From positions 14,204,435 through 14,268,434 of the forward strand of contig CM068546.1 in the NCBI GenBank assembly GCA_035048495.1: DNA of 64,000 bases, in the 5' to 3' direction. The notes below the pieces were generated by a model. The model saw only the letters and a program-made list of their open reading frames with translations, was not told where the DNA came from and did no database searches. Origin of the DNA: Euptelea pleiosperma (taxonomy: Eukaryota > Streptophyta > Magnoliopsida > Ranunculales > Eupteleaceae). This document shows positions 14,274 through 25,400 of this stretch, piece after piece. The stretch's first letter is position 1. Every line of letters starts with the position of its first letter. The position numbers and the translations under genes are program-made.

Positions 14274-15967
14274 TGAAGATGATGTTGCCCATAGAATTAG
14301 AGCTGGGTGGTTGAAGAGGAGATGTGCTTCTAGAGTTTATTTCACCGACGGAACAATGAAACTAAAAGAAAACGGCAGTAAAATCGGCTATGCTTAATTG
14401 AGTAGAACGTTGGTCAAACACACAATATCATGTTCATGGAATAATAGGTGAGATGAGGATGTTGAGGTGGATGAGTGGAAACACTAGGACAGGCAAAAGC
14501 AGAAATAAAAACATTGAAAAGAATTTAGTAACCTTGATATGAAAAAAATAAAAGAGAGTCGATTTAGATGGTTCATTCATATACAAGACGGATGAAAATA
14601 CTAGTTAGAATGAATGTGCACATTTAAAGCTCTAAAAGGGCGAGTTAAGTCCAAAAATTCCATGGATTGAGGTAGCAAGAAAAGACTTGAAGATAGATAC
14701 TTGCCTGAACAGAAGGCATAGCTCTAGATAAAAATGAATGGAGGAACAAGAACTGTGTTGTATCCCATATAATTGGGATAAGGCTTATGAGGATGATGAA
14801 GCAATTTTAGAGGCATTCCCACCTAACACTTGCAATTCAATCACCATCATAGACATACAACATCATAGAAAGTGAACTGCTCTTAAGGCTTACAGTGTCT
14901 AAACCTCAATCATTGTTGCATTAAAATTCCATATGGGAACAATTCCATGCCTAGAGTGATCATTAACCACCCTCAAATCCTACAAGATTAACAATATATG
15001 AGCTATCACCAGCTAGCCAGCTAGTTAAGCACAACATTATCTTGACAATCAGAGACAAAGAGAAGGAAGAAGATGAAGAACATCACAAAAAAAAAACTTA
15101 TAGAACAATCAACAATGGCCAAAAAGAAAGCTCCCAAGCTCTTCTTTTGTCTAGAACTTCAAAACTGAAGTCAACACTCCCCCCTTATCTTCTCTTAGAG
15201 AATAGATACAAAAGCAAGTAGGATACATGTGGTATCCAGAGAACAGTACCAACACTCGCAAGAGGATTAAGACCATATTCAATCCCATGAATTAAACATA
15301 TGAACTTCAAGGAAAAATCACCAAGACTTAAAACGCAAAATGCTAACTGAACCCAGTAAACAAAATTTAAAAAAAAAAAAAAAGGCAGATCAATACAGGC
15401 ATAAGAAGACAAACGCCACTGAACCCAGTAAGCAAAAAGAAAGAAAGCAAATGAAGATCAGTCCCTTCTACAAAACAGAAAAGCGAAAGCCAAGGGAAAT
15501 AAATAAATAAATTAAATGCATGCATGTAGCCATGTAGGTAAGGACAAGCAATATATTCTACACAAACCTATAAAAATGGGGAAAGAAAAAGTAAAATTAG
15601 CATCTAACAGTTAAAGCTATGAACAAACAGAGCTCAAAAATTTACTCAGGAATGAACATGAAGCACTCAATCAATCTAAACCTTAGCATTTACCAATCAA
15701 ACCCTATCAGAAAGCTAAAATTACAATCTATGGAAGAAAGACAATGAACGGAAACCAAAATCCACCAAAAGCCATCAAAGAAAACATTAAAATATGACCA
15801 ACGAACAAGAGATTCAGATACAGTCCCGAGGGAAGATTGATTACCTGAAGCAGACTGGTTGCATAGCTTATGTAGTTCCTTATGAGACCTTGAGTGGTGA
15901 TTCGGATCTCGTTCTCGTTTATCGTCGATTCAGGCCTCGGTTTCTCGACTCTCTGATATCTATCCAT
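5945..15967 (-). CDS. Alba-domain RNA/DNA-binding protein with RGG-type tail, 8 coding exons
   Basis: Coding exons, transcript order: 15967-15845, 7812-7732, 7640-7552, 7444-7370, 7214-7081, 6996-6919, 6850-6788, 6048-5945. Every intron is GT-AG and the joined frame is 747 nt, 248 residues plus TAG, with no break. Residues 1 to about 125 form a plant Alba (Rpp25-like) domain: MDRYQRVEKP, NENEIRITTQG, IVLKAMGQAISKT, RIPGLHQ, TDVWEPIEEGL, TRHVSMISISL. Exon 5 adds a Gln/Tyr-rich linker (QYQQQQYQQQQYQQ), and exons 6-8 encode an Arg-Gly-rich tail (about 60 residues) ending GGNQA. The family binds RNA and DNA and is linked to mRNA fate and to RNase P/MRP-type complexes; the tail should add RNA binding. 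This copy is shorter than the long Arabidopsis Alba proteins, mainly in the tail. The start is the family's usual MDRYQ. Intron 1 (15844-7813, about 8 kb) is full of repeats. No other gene lies close. The family assignment is firm; function in this plant is inferred. Confidence 0.93.
8870..9345 (-). pseudogene. Degenerate Copia reverse transcriptase remnant in intron 1
   Basis: Minus-strand translation gives VDDIVFTGDEIEG at about 9340-9301, like the Copia YVDDIV.TG catalytic motif, followed in shifted frames by words like the downstream strand (RIEAAKVVIYISWQKYLYLLRE, read in two parts). Two diverged copies of a neighbouring segment lie at about 8850-8990 and 9055-9200, both near the words GATCYGAGGAAG and CAATAGGA, suggesting an internal duplication. 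Stops are frequent; this is a fossil. Confidence 0.45.
10421..10975. mobile_element. Foldback element with Mutator-like target duplication
   Basis: Two arms of about 100 bp are inverted copies: 10421-10520 begins GGGTCGCTCTACCGGCGCC, and the reverse complement of 10975-10881 begins GGGTCACTCTACGGGCGCC. The flanks 10412-10420 (ttttttatt) and 10976-10984 (ttttttatc) match at 8 of 9 bases, the duplication size of Mutator-like elements. Between the arms lie a CT-rich block with a roughly 62-bp tandem duplication (10590-10715), a central 20-bp-arm palindrome (10740-10759 and 10770-10789), and an (AT)n(AG)n tract at 10824-10880. No coding capacity, so non-autonomous. Superfamily is inferred from TSD length only. 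Confidence 0.7.
11353..11815 (-). mobile_element. LINE 3' end with poly(A), truncated
   Basis: On the minus strand the sequence ends in the plant-LINE tail CTTATCAAAAAAAA (T run at 11353-11360), preceded by GGTCACCTCGACCCC. Upstream, different frames give the ORF2 terminus: ISGGREIRELSKIK-like and FRGC...SVEESFLKTL words that correspond to the IWRERN...F and W...ECRG ending of plant L1 elements. Only the last 450 bp are present. It lies inside intron 1 of the Alba gene, in the same orientation. Confidence 0.7.
12462..12590 (-). mobile_element. Very short LINE 3' tail
   Basis: A T run at 12462-12471 followed by GATAAGTG and, on the minus strand, the words GGTCATCTCGACCTC and CTTTGGCTTCGGCCC, shared with the LINE tail at 11353. 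About 130 bp survive, so it is an extreme 5' truncation. Confidence 0.6.
14214..14272. repeat. (TA)n(GA)n microsatellite
   Basis: An alternating TA tract passes directly into a GA tract. The same compound order occurs in the foldback element at 10824-10880. It abuts the start of the RTE LINE fragment. Confidence 0.9.
14272..14802 (+). mobile_element. RTE-type LINE 3' fragment
   Basis: The plus-strand frame at 14272-14397 encodes DVAHRIRAGWLKRRCAS, the post-RT region of plant RTE LINEs. Later frames give VEVDEWKH-type words from the EMRMLRWM segment, then ESRFRW, and the end reads CCCATATAATTGGGATAAGGCTT, the usual RTE 3' terminus followed by a TGATGA-like tail. Frameshifts and stops are frequent. 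It lies in intron 1, antisense to the Alba gene. Confidence 0.75.
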
Positions 15968-16340
15968 GAGGGCTTTGGAGGAAGAGAGTATAAAACAGAA
16001 GGGGGATTGTGGGCTTATAACAGGGTCTAAAGGGAAGCGAAGACGAATAAGGAAAGAGAGAGAGCCAGGAAGGACAGAGAAACCCTAAAACCCTAGCAGC
16101 AGCATGCCTGGAAAAAAAAGCTAAAACCTCAGCGAATTTTAACAGCCATACGGATGTTGGATGATTAGGGCACATTTAAACTGATCCTTGGAGGACCTGG
16201 ACACGAAAACCGACTTTTTGAGGAAAGGACGATGTAAAAAACTGAAAATTCCCGAAATCTCCTCCTGTTTTTTTCTTTTTCTCTTCTTTTTTGTGGGGGA
16301 ATTGGGATTACCATTTCCTTTTAACGCATTTTGCTTCGTC
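15968..16340 (-). promoter_or_regulatory. 5' leader and promoter region of the Alba gene
   Basis: Read on the minus strand, the sequence before the ATG is CT-rich (CTCTCTCTCTTTCC, about 16065-16050), as in plant 5' leaders. A TTATAA lies at about 16014-16019 and a TTTTATAC near 15990, but both are close to the ATG and may not be TATA boxes. The transcription start cannot be fixed from sequence. Confidence 0.4.
16080..16096. promoter_or_regulatory. Double telo-box (AAACCCTA)
   Basis: The run AAACCCTAAAACCCTAG holds two overlapping telo-box words about 115 bp upstream of the Alba start codon. In plants such boxes are enriched in promoters and leaders of translation-machinery genes and are bound by telobox-binding Myb/TRB-type proteins (known from other genes). 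A role here is inferred from position. Confidence 0.6.
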
Positions 16341-16621
16341 GAGAGCAAGGTTTAAAAGGGCCGTTATAACGGTATAACGGACTCAGGCCGTAGGGCTGCA
16401 GCTTGGGCGGGCCTAACCCGAGCCCAACGGGCTCAACCCGACTTAGGGTTGGGGTTTACAAACACGGGCTTGGGCTTGATTTTTTGGAACCTGACCAAAA
16501 CTCGGGTTGGGCTCAGGCTGAAGACGTAAGCAACCCAACCTAACCCGAGCCCGATATATAGTTATGCATATGGCTTTTAGGCAAAAAATACTAAATAGTA
16601 AACTGTTGTCCAAACCCTATT

Positions 16622-16940
16622 GGTCGCAACCCACAATACGAGCCACGTGGCACATTATTAGACGGTGCCGACCGTATGGATGCTTGGCCAGTCCTTTGGT
16701 GGACCTGCAAACCAAAAATCAGCCTGATCAGTGATTTCTAAGTGTTGGATTGAAGTTATTTTCATGGATTGATTTTAACCGTAGGAATTTGAGCATTATT
16801 TGGGTGCGAAGATCCAAAGGTTCTAAATCACTAATCAGATTGACTTTTGGTTTGCAGGTCCACCGAGGTACTAGCCAAACATCCATACGGTCAGCGCCCT
16901 CTGATAGTGTGCCACGTGGCTCGTATTGTGGGTTGTGACC
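16622..16940. mobile_element. Foldback element (MITE-like), 319 bp
   Basis: Left arm 16622-16740 (GGTCGCAACCCACAATACG...) and right arm 16940-16830 (reverse complement GGTCACAACCCACAATACG...) are inverted copies, including CGAGCCACGTGGCAC and the word GACCGTATGGATG. The central part, with TTTCTAAGTGTTGG and GAATTTGAGCATTATTTGGG, recurs at 57205-57285. I see no convincing target duplication, so the superfamily is open. Confidence 0.7.
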
Positions 16941-17376
16941 ACAACTTAAATTTAAGAGAGAGAGAGAACATCCTCTATTTCTCTCCTACACTCTCTCCTC
17001 TACTCTCAAACCCAAAAACTCTCATTTTCTCTCCAACCCTCTCTCGTTCTCTCTATAGATCTTCGTCTCCCTCCCCAGTTTCTTTCTCTTGGTCTCTCTT
17101 AAATTCAGTATGTTCTCTTTATTCTAAATACCTAGAAGGGGGGGTTGATTAGGTATTAAAATTTTCTATTAACCTAACACAATTTTCTAGTCCGAAAGGG
17201 ATAAAAATCGCATGCCACAATGAACACAGTTGATTGATCAAACAATGATTATCATAATCGACGTGGATCAAATATATCTCTGTGATATTTTTTGTGTCAT
17301 TTGTGATAATCTAATATATATGCGGAAGACAAACAATCAACACAATATAACACAAGCGAGTTTTTACATGGAAACT
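16941..17376. other. CT-rich block and fragment of another LTR-like repeat
   Basis: 16955-17100 is CTCTCT-rich with no gene. From about 17135 (CCTAGAAGGGGGGGTTGATTAGG) to 17376 the sequence resembles the start of a plant Copia-type LTR (ACCTAGAGGGGGG...AATTTTCTAGTCCGAAAG, ending at TTTACATGGAAAC). The Athila 3' LTR begins immediately after, as if inserted into it. The Copia assignment is from memory of such repeats and is weak. Confidence 0.35.
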
Positions 17377-19303
17377 TGAAAGTAGGGTTTTTTCGTGTCG
17401 TTGGATCAGAAACCCTTGATTTCAACAAGATTTGTAATTTCTCCAAATTGGTTGACTTAATCTGTAAATAAGCAGACTTGCACAATGGCTTGTGTCGGAT
17501 ATTGTCCGCACTCGGAGTTAGGGCAAATAATGGAACAATAACAGAAATATGCTTGAGATGGTGGAGGGATGAGAAAGATGAGAGTCGATTTTTAAAACAT
17601 CATTTTTTTTTAGATTAATTGCTGGTGAATAACAATAAAATAAATGAGAAGATAAATGACTAAACCAAGTTGTATTAAAATGAAGAAAGTGCTTACATTA
17701 ATTGAATCAACTAAAAGAAAATTAATCTAGAAAGCATTTTAGAGAGAGAAAATTAAACTTAGAGAGAGAGACAAGTTGTGCCAACCTTTGGAGAAGGCAG
17801 CAAGGAGATCTTGCTGGTGGAGGAGCTTTGGACAGCAGGTTGCAGGTCAGCAACTTAGAGAAGATCACTGTCAGCTTGCACCGAAGAGAGGAACCTGAAC
17901 CTTGAGTTGCAAGTGGAGGAACTTGACGAGGTGTTGCAAGATGGTGCAAAGCCTAGAACAGGCTGTGATGATGAAGAGGATGGCGCTTGGGGGAGGACTC
18001 AGGTGATTCAACTTGTGTCAGTAGAAGAGATGGTTTCTCGTGTCAGTAGGTAAGTCCAGCCAGGAGTAGGACTTTCAAAGTGTTACTGATATAGGAAACA
18101 CACTTGCAGGTCCCGTTTCAAATCGTGAAAGGTTGGAAGAGGTTCGATGCAACTCCAGTAAAAAATAAAGATGATGATTCGGACTGCTAAAGGTGGAGAC
18201 AATCTTAAAGAAGAAATGGAGACCTTGTGCGAGGTGGATTTTTCGAGTTGTTTGCTCTTCAAATTGGTGTTGCAGCGTGCACATCGGTCTTGGAAATGGG
18301 AACTGTGATGGTGAGGGGAGAGAGAAGGGGTAGAGAGGGGTTTAGAGAAGATGAGGTTAGGAGATTTTGGTACGGGGAGAGAACCAAAAGTGAAGAGGCC
18401 ATAGGCCTCTTCTTTATAGAGAGATAAGAGAGAAGAAAACTTCTCTCTTTAGATTGATTCCTAGTGACTAGGAGAGAGAGGAGAGGAGTTATGGGATTAA
18501 GGAGACAGTTTCATTGTGGAAACCGTCCATGCATTGAGGAACGGCATGCCACATGTCGGCCAGTGGATGTGTGGCCTAAGGAATAGGTGGGCATATGGGT
18601 TAATGGGTCCCAACTCGGCCAGTGGGCCGGAGGGATAATGGACCGAAGGATTGGGCAAGGGGCATGGGTCATGGGTCATGGGCATGGTCATGGGTATGGG
18701 GTAAGATAGATAGATAGAGAAATAGGAGAGAAGTGAGAGAAAGTACAAAAATAATAACATTAGAAGGTCTTGAACCCTGGTCTTCTTTATTCTCTTTCAT
18801 CCGCTCCACCAATTAGTCAAACTAGCTTTTGATGTCAATTTGTGCGGCTTTTAACACCTTAGTCCTTCTTTTGGTCCTCAATTCTTCCGCTTTCTCTTGG
18901 TCCGCAACTCTTCCACTCTTTCTTGGTCCTTGTTCTGGCTCTACGATACTCTGACTTTGCCCGTACTTGGCTTCTATATTCTTATCCTAGCATGCTGGCC
19001 CTTTAAGATTTGATAGAGGTCTTCTGTGGTTGATCGTGGGCCCGCAAGTCTTGAGAATCGCCTGATAGTGTCTCCTCCAAGTGAAAAAGCGTGTAAAGAG
19101 ATTCAACTAAAACAGCTTGATACTGGACTATCCGAAATGCGTATATTTCATGCAAATAGTCGATTATCGTCTAAAGAATGCGTTCTATGCAATGGAAGAA
19201 ACTCTTACGTGGAAAAGTCAACGAAAAGACAAGTTTTACGTAGGAGAATGCGACATCGCTATAAAGATAATGGCTTAAAATAAGCATTTTTGAGTGAATA
19301 TCA
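17377..19303 (-). repeat. 3' LTR of Athila-like element 1
   Basis: On the + strand it starts TGAAAGTAGGG and ends GAATATCA. Compared with the 5' LTR of the same element it lacks about 620 bp (the part equivalent to about 55040-55665), the join lying near 18018. The block holds no gene; open frames inside are fortuitous. Confidence 0.85.
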
Positions 19304-20734
19304 CAACCCCCAACTAGCATATTGCCAATCCTTGGCAATTATTGCAAAATAAGTGAGTTAAAAAGGGCTTGGCATAACATGCTAGAAAACTTATTTGCAT
19401 TACTTAGAAAAACTCTGTTTTGTCAGATTATTTCAAGGATGCAAGAAATCATTCACAAATTAGAGCTAATCAGCAAAATGCAACACTTCTACAAATAGAC
19501 ATTCAAACAAAAGATTACTCAGACTTAGCGCGTGTGTGTGTTCAACATCATCCTTATCTGGCAGTAAAGATATCTTGATCTCCTTAGAGATTATATGCCT
19601 TGACCTCAATCCTCACTTGTATACCACTCAGAAGTAAATCACTTAGAAATGGTTTTATACTTTTCTCTCAAATTATATATGAGGAAATGAATATAGGAAC
19701 TGGCAAATGTTTCACATATATAGTTTTTGAATTAAGGATATAAGAAGATTTAAGATCTCATGATTAGAATGTCATATCACTTAAGAACGTCAAATCAAAC
19801 TTTATAATTTTTCTTTTCTCCATTCTCCATACTTGATAATGGTACTAATCTAGAATCAAATAGGACTTGTATAGGTTTTATTGAGGCTTAGGATAGGTTC
19901 AAAAAAGAAAGATATTCTAGAATTCAAAAATTCTGAGAGGGTATCTCACTATTCTTTGCAACATTTTCCAGGTGTAGTATTTTCTTGACTTTTCTTCTTT
20001 TCTTTTTTCAATTTTTATCTTTTTAGATATTGTTTAGCATTCTTTTTTCAGATTCTTCTTCCTTTCCTTCTTTCTTTTGATCATGTTTCTTCTTAGCTCG
20101 AACCATCTGTTTTTCTTTCCTTTTCTTTTCTTCGTTTCTATCTTTTCATGGTGTAATCATACCAAATACTCTTTGATCCCTCTCAGAAATAGGTTATCGT
20201 ATTGAACTCTTTTTGGGATTGGGTTTTTGGTTGATGGGTTAACAAGAAAATGTTTTTATCAAAAGGAGTAAAAATAGTTTCTAATGGTATAGATGTTACG
20301 GAAGCTAAAAAATCTGATTGGTTAGTGACCAAAGCAAAGGTTAATGAGATCACTCAATAGAAATTTTGGGGATTAGAAGAATTGTGAGTCATCTTATGAC
20401 TCAGAATAATTTTATAACCCTTAGAAATGATGAAAAGTTCAAAAGCTCACTGGGTCAAGTCTCCACAATTGTTCTTCTTGGATCTCTAAATAATCTAAAC
20501 TTCGGATAATTCTGACGTTGATATGTAAAAATTGTTGCTGAATTTGAGTCTTTCAAGAATTTTTCAATCTACTGTAGTAATGTTTGCTTTCAAACTGAAT
20601 GAAGATCTAATAAGTGGTTTTTCAAAACAGACATCATTTTCAATAAATAGACTTTACGAAAAGTTTGTACTCATCATTGTAAAGGATTTCGAAAAACATT
20701 TCGAAAGTACTCAGAAAACTTTTGTAAAACAAAG
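19304..20734 (-). other. 3' noncoding region of element 1, distal part
   Basis: Starts with CAACCCCCAAC next to the LTR, the reverse complement of a purine tract placed where the polypurine tract should be. The stretch matches 23428-24930 of element 2 in order (GCCAATCCTTGGCAATT, then GTGTGTGTG, then TCTCATGATTRGAAT). Athila elements can carry an env-like ORF here; none is readable. The region is interrupted at 20734 and resumes at about 35850. Confidence 0.7.
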
Positions 20735-23427
20735 TGAAAGTACGGTTTTCCCACGTCGTTGGTTACGGAAACCCTAGAATCAACACATTTGTAATAATTC
20801 GAGACTTTGTTCACTCAAATCCTGTAAAAATCACAGGGTTGTATAGTAGCTCGTATCGGATGTCGATCCGCACTCGGGGTTAGAGAACGCACAATTCAAA
20901 CACATGAAATGACGGATTTTTTTACAGAAATTGCTACTGAGAAACATGGAGATGTGAGAATGGTGATCGATTTAAAACATTTGTTGGTGATTTTTAAAGA
21001 GAATCATCGTCACTTACTAACACGAATGAAATAACGTAATGAAAGCCCCATTTAAAACACAATCTTGAAATAAAATAAAAATAAATCATCTATTACTTTC
21101 AAGAGTTCTTACAATGCTCAAAATACCAAACAAAACAATAATAACTCAAAAGATCTTAAGACTAATCTATGAAGCTTCTAAGGAGGATCAATCTAGAAAG
21201 AGAAAATGCAAAGGCTTAGAGAGAGAATTGAGTGATTGAGTTTAGAGAGAGGAAAATATTACCATAGGATTTACCGGAGTTTGGCATCGACGGAGGGGAT
21301 CAGATTTGGACTTTTAGTAGGTCGGCCATGATGGAGTTGAGACCGTGGAAGGAGCCAACAAGAGTGAGAACCCTTGGTGGTTGCTGGTTTTCATGGGAGT
21401 GGAGGTTGCTCGATTGTGGACAACCAAGAAGAACCAACAGCAAGGTGAAGGTAATACCGAGGAGTGGTGAGGACAGCCACCATGAAGGGTGGAAGTGCTG
21501 GTTCTCCAATGCCCAGCAAGGAGATGGTGGCTGCTGTAAGGACCGGTGGAGGGTGGAGGTAAGTTCAGACCACCTCCTCCTCTCTTCTTCTTTTCTCCTT
21601 TCTTCCCTTTCTTTTTTTTTTCTTTTGTTTTCTATTCTTTTTTTTTTGTTAGGAAGAGAGGACGTTGGATTCCTAAGAGGGAGAAGATGGTATTTTTTTT
21701 AATGGAAGGGATGGTTTATCGGAGCGGTAATGGAGTTGCAGGTTGTGGCGGCTTGCTGGAGATGTGGGAGTAACGGCCTGCAATGGTTGCAGGCCATTAA
21801 CTAACAAGTTGAGGAGGAGGTTTGAGGGAGAGCTCTTGCAAGAAGGGACGATGCAAATCTTCTATGGAGGGTTGACGGCTTGGTTCCCTTCTTCTTCTCC
21901 TTCTTTTCTTTTCTTCAAGAAAAAGGTGAGGACAATCATGGAGAGTAGCAAATGAGAAGTGATGAGGTTGCTGGTTGCAACGTCACTGAATGCCGGACAT
22001 GATGATTCACACGGTGGTGGCTAGCGGTCGTGGCGTGGGTAACTTGTTGCAAGCGTTAATGGCAGTAGTGGAGAGAAGGGCGGTGAAGTAGCAGATAGGA
22101 GGCGGTAATGAGATCGTGGTGGCTGGTTTTCTCCATAGAGAAAACGTCTAGAGGGCTGACGGCTTGGAGGAGATGAGAGATTGGAGCTGTTTTAGTTTTC
22201 TTGCAAGTGAGAAGGGGTGAGAGAGAATAGAAGGGCGGTCAAGAGAGAGGCTGAAGGTAGGGTTTTGGACCCTTTTATCCAATGTGGGAGGTGCCCCTAA
22301 TTGTAGCCGTTGGATTGAGGTGTGAGATTGTATGGGAGAGATGAAAATGAGAGAAAGGAGGGAAAAATCCCTTGATTGATTTGTCCTCATATGGGTGGGT
22401 GTCCAGCAAAGGTAAGTTTCCAACCAACGTCCATTACTTGTTGAACTATGCATGGGAATTGATCATGTGTATCTCTTGGTATACCCATTCATATGCATCC
22501 ATTCATATGCATATTCTCAAAGTTGCTTCCAAAGTCGTATGATCATCCATCAACTTCTCTCGTGATTTGATAGAGTCAACACTTTTTAATACAAATCCCA
22601 ACCTTGGTAAAGCATCTTGTCTCCACGTCCATGCATTTTGTGAACCTAAAACTCCTCTTTATTTTCCAGCACAAACTTTTGCATGTTACCACCGTTTCTC
22701 ATTTTTATTCGATGCTACATACTTTAGCCCATATCTAGGCCCGCCTCCATTTCTTAAGTCAAGATCATCCCGTTGGTCCATCATGTTTGGCCCATCGTTC
22801 TCACAAAAATCCCTCGCATCGTTCAACCCATGTATCTTCCATATAAATGTCACATGACTAGTTCATTGTGAAACAACCCCGTCCATATGTAGCTTCTCAC
22901 GGCCAACGTGGCCCGAGATCGTGATCCACTGGCTTGTAGGGTTAAATTCGGGCTTTAGTGATTGATCGTGAGATGATCAACACCTCTTGGGTTCTGAGAA
23001 TTGTTCCAATAAGGTTCCTTTCACTTAGGTGGGGAGAGTGTTGCTGGCGCACCATTGAAACAGGAGAAGAATTCTCATATGGGCCACACCTTGGATCGCT
23101 GGCCCCGTGTATCTCCTTCAGATTCACTGCAGACTTGATAAAAGCTCTTGTGGTTGATCATAGGGTCAAGATTTCAAGTCATTAAATCGGCCTTCCTGCA
23201 ATAATGAAAAGCGCGTAATGAGATTTTAATCAGAAAGGCTTAATTTCTAGACTTTCGAGAATGTGTTTAATGTATGCAAATATATCATTTCGTCTAGAAA
23301 AGTGTGCTCTACGCAACAAAAGAAACTCTTACGTAGAAAAATAGATAAATAGAGCAGTTTTACGTAGGAGAGTGTGACAACGCTAGAAGGATAATTGCTT
23401 AAAATAAGCACTTTTGAGCGAATATCA
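20735..23427 (-). repeat. 3' LTR of Athila-like element 2 (2693 bp)
   Basis: Starts TGAAAGTACGG and ends GCGAATATCA. Its first 450 bp are close to the LTR piece at 29468-29945 (shared CCCTAGAATCAACACA and AATCACAGGGTTGTAT), which pairs them as LTRs of one element. A hairpin GGCCTGCAA-TGG-TTGCAGGCC lies at 21775-21795. The left flank is caaag; no matching duplication exists on the right of the block. Confidence 0.8.
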
Positions 23428-25400
23428 CAACCCCCAACCAGCTATTGCCAATCCTTGGCAATTAGTGCAAACAAAATGAGCTTAAAAGGGCTAGGCACGT
23501 GCTGCACACTTTTTCCTATTAGCTTAGGGAAAACACCGTTTGTCATATCATCGAATGGATGCAAAAATAGTTACAGGTAGAGTTGGAAAGTTTTTGCAAG
23601 ACCACAGACTGATAATCAGGACCCAGAATAGTCAGACTCTGCGTGTGTGTGTGCTCAACATTCTCATCATCCGACAGTAAAGATTTTCAGATCACCTATA
23701 AGTTCTTATGCCTCGACCTCAAATCGCACTTGTAAAATTCTCAGAAATGAATCACTCAGGAATGATTTTCTTTTTTTCTCTCAATTTATATGTGAGGAGA
23801 TGTGTTGATATATGAAGCAAAAGATCTCACAAATATATTATTTGAAGGAAGGACATTTTTAACAGAAGAAGATCTCATGATTGGAATATCACTTCACTCG
23901 GGAACGTCAGATCAAACTCTATAGCTTCTCTTTCTCCAATCTCCACATTTTATGATCGTGCTCTCCTAGAATCAATTTGGACTTTCATGAGTTGTAATGA
24001 GGCTTAGGTCAGGTGTAGAAAAATATGGGAATACAGGATTTCAAAGTTCTGAGAGGATATCTCTATTTTCTTTTATTTTTTCCACGAGTGTAACACCATT
24101 TCTTGTCATTTTCCTTTTTTCGTATTTTTCTCTTTTTCTCGATATTTCTGAGACTGCTCAATTTCTTTTTCAGCTCTTTTTCATACTTTCTTTTCATATA
24201 TTGTTTTCAGTCTGAACCACTTGTCTTTTTCTTTGATTTTTCTTGACTTTTTTTTTCATGGTACATATATCCATTATTTCTCTATCCTTTTCAGAAGTAG
24301 GGTCGCGAGTCGTGCTTCGTAGCTTGACTGGGTTTTAGGTTAATGTACTTACAAAGAAAATGCTTTTATAGAAGGGTTCAAAGGGTTTCTAGTGAAGTAT
24401 AATTCAGGTGAGTAAAAAGGCTGAACGGTTCAGAAAAATGGCCTAGATCATTTTCTAGGGTTTGCACTATCATGTATACTGTCTTGACTGGATACAAAGA
24501 AGGTTCTGTCGTAGTAATCCAATGTTGATGTCATTCCAAGTTTTATGATCGAAGCAAAAGATAATGAGATCTCTCAACGAATATTGTGGGCATGAAGAAT
24601 AGTGAGTCATCTTGTGATTCAGAAATATTGTATAACCCTCTGAAATGATTAAAGGCTTGAAAGCTCACTGGGTTAGGTCTCCACAATTATTCTCATAAGA
24701 TCTCTAGAGTTTTCAAACTTAAGATGACTCTGATGTTGATAGTGTACAATTGTGCCGAATCCGAGTTTTCTAAATTTTCAAACCTGCTGTAGTCACGCTT
24801 GACTTGACTCAAAGCTAACCTTTAACAATTGTTATCCTCAATACTGACTTAACGGAGGTTTTCAGCTAATCAAAGTCAATGTATTTGACACATTTTTGAA
24901 ATTCTAGAAAACTTTGGAAAACATAGGAAACCACCCAAAATCATAATATTTTTTTATATATATATTTATCAAAATGAATACATGAGTTTTGGTAAATATC
25001 CACCCCCAACCAAAATACAGCATCGTCCTCAGTGCTCATGACCGGGACATAAAATGATAAAAAATTGGCAATGATGCACAGGTTTAGGGAGGATGTTACC
25101 AAGTCAGCAGAAACTCGATAGTGTATGGTATCTGATGATGGGCAGAATGAAAGTACCTGCATGTCTAGAGATATAACAGTAATACTAAATGCATGAAACT
25201 CATGTACTCTAGGAATACCGGAATTGCCTTTCCGAAAGAGCTAAGTTTTATGTCTTCAGCCAAACATGACGGGGGTATATCAAGTACCCCCAACAAGGTT
25301 GAAACTCATGGAGACTAAGTGAATCTGCAGTCTTCCTAAAACCTAAGGTGGAACGGAGACAGTTATCCTATCAATTGTCTAGGTATACCTGTGTAGAACA
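23428..25400 (-). other. 3' noncoding region of element 2
   Basis: Same sequence family as 19304-20734 joined to 35850-36300, here uninterrupted, which shows where element 1 was split. It includes CCACCCCCAACC (about 25002-25013) and GTGCTCATGACCGGGACA, both shared with 35950-36002. No readable ORF. Confidence 0.65.

Noticed and set aside
19304..20734. Env-like ORF expected in this part of Athila elements
   Set aside because: Only short frames are open and none is shared with the equivalent region 23428-24930.
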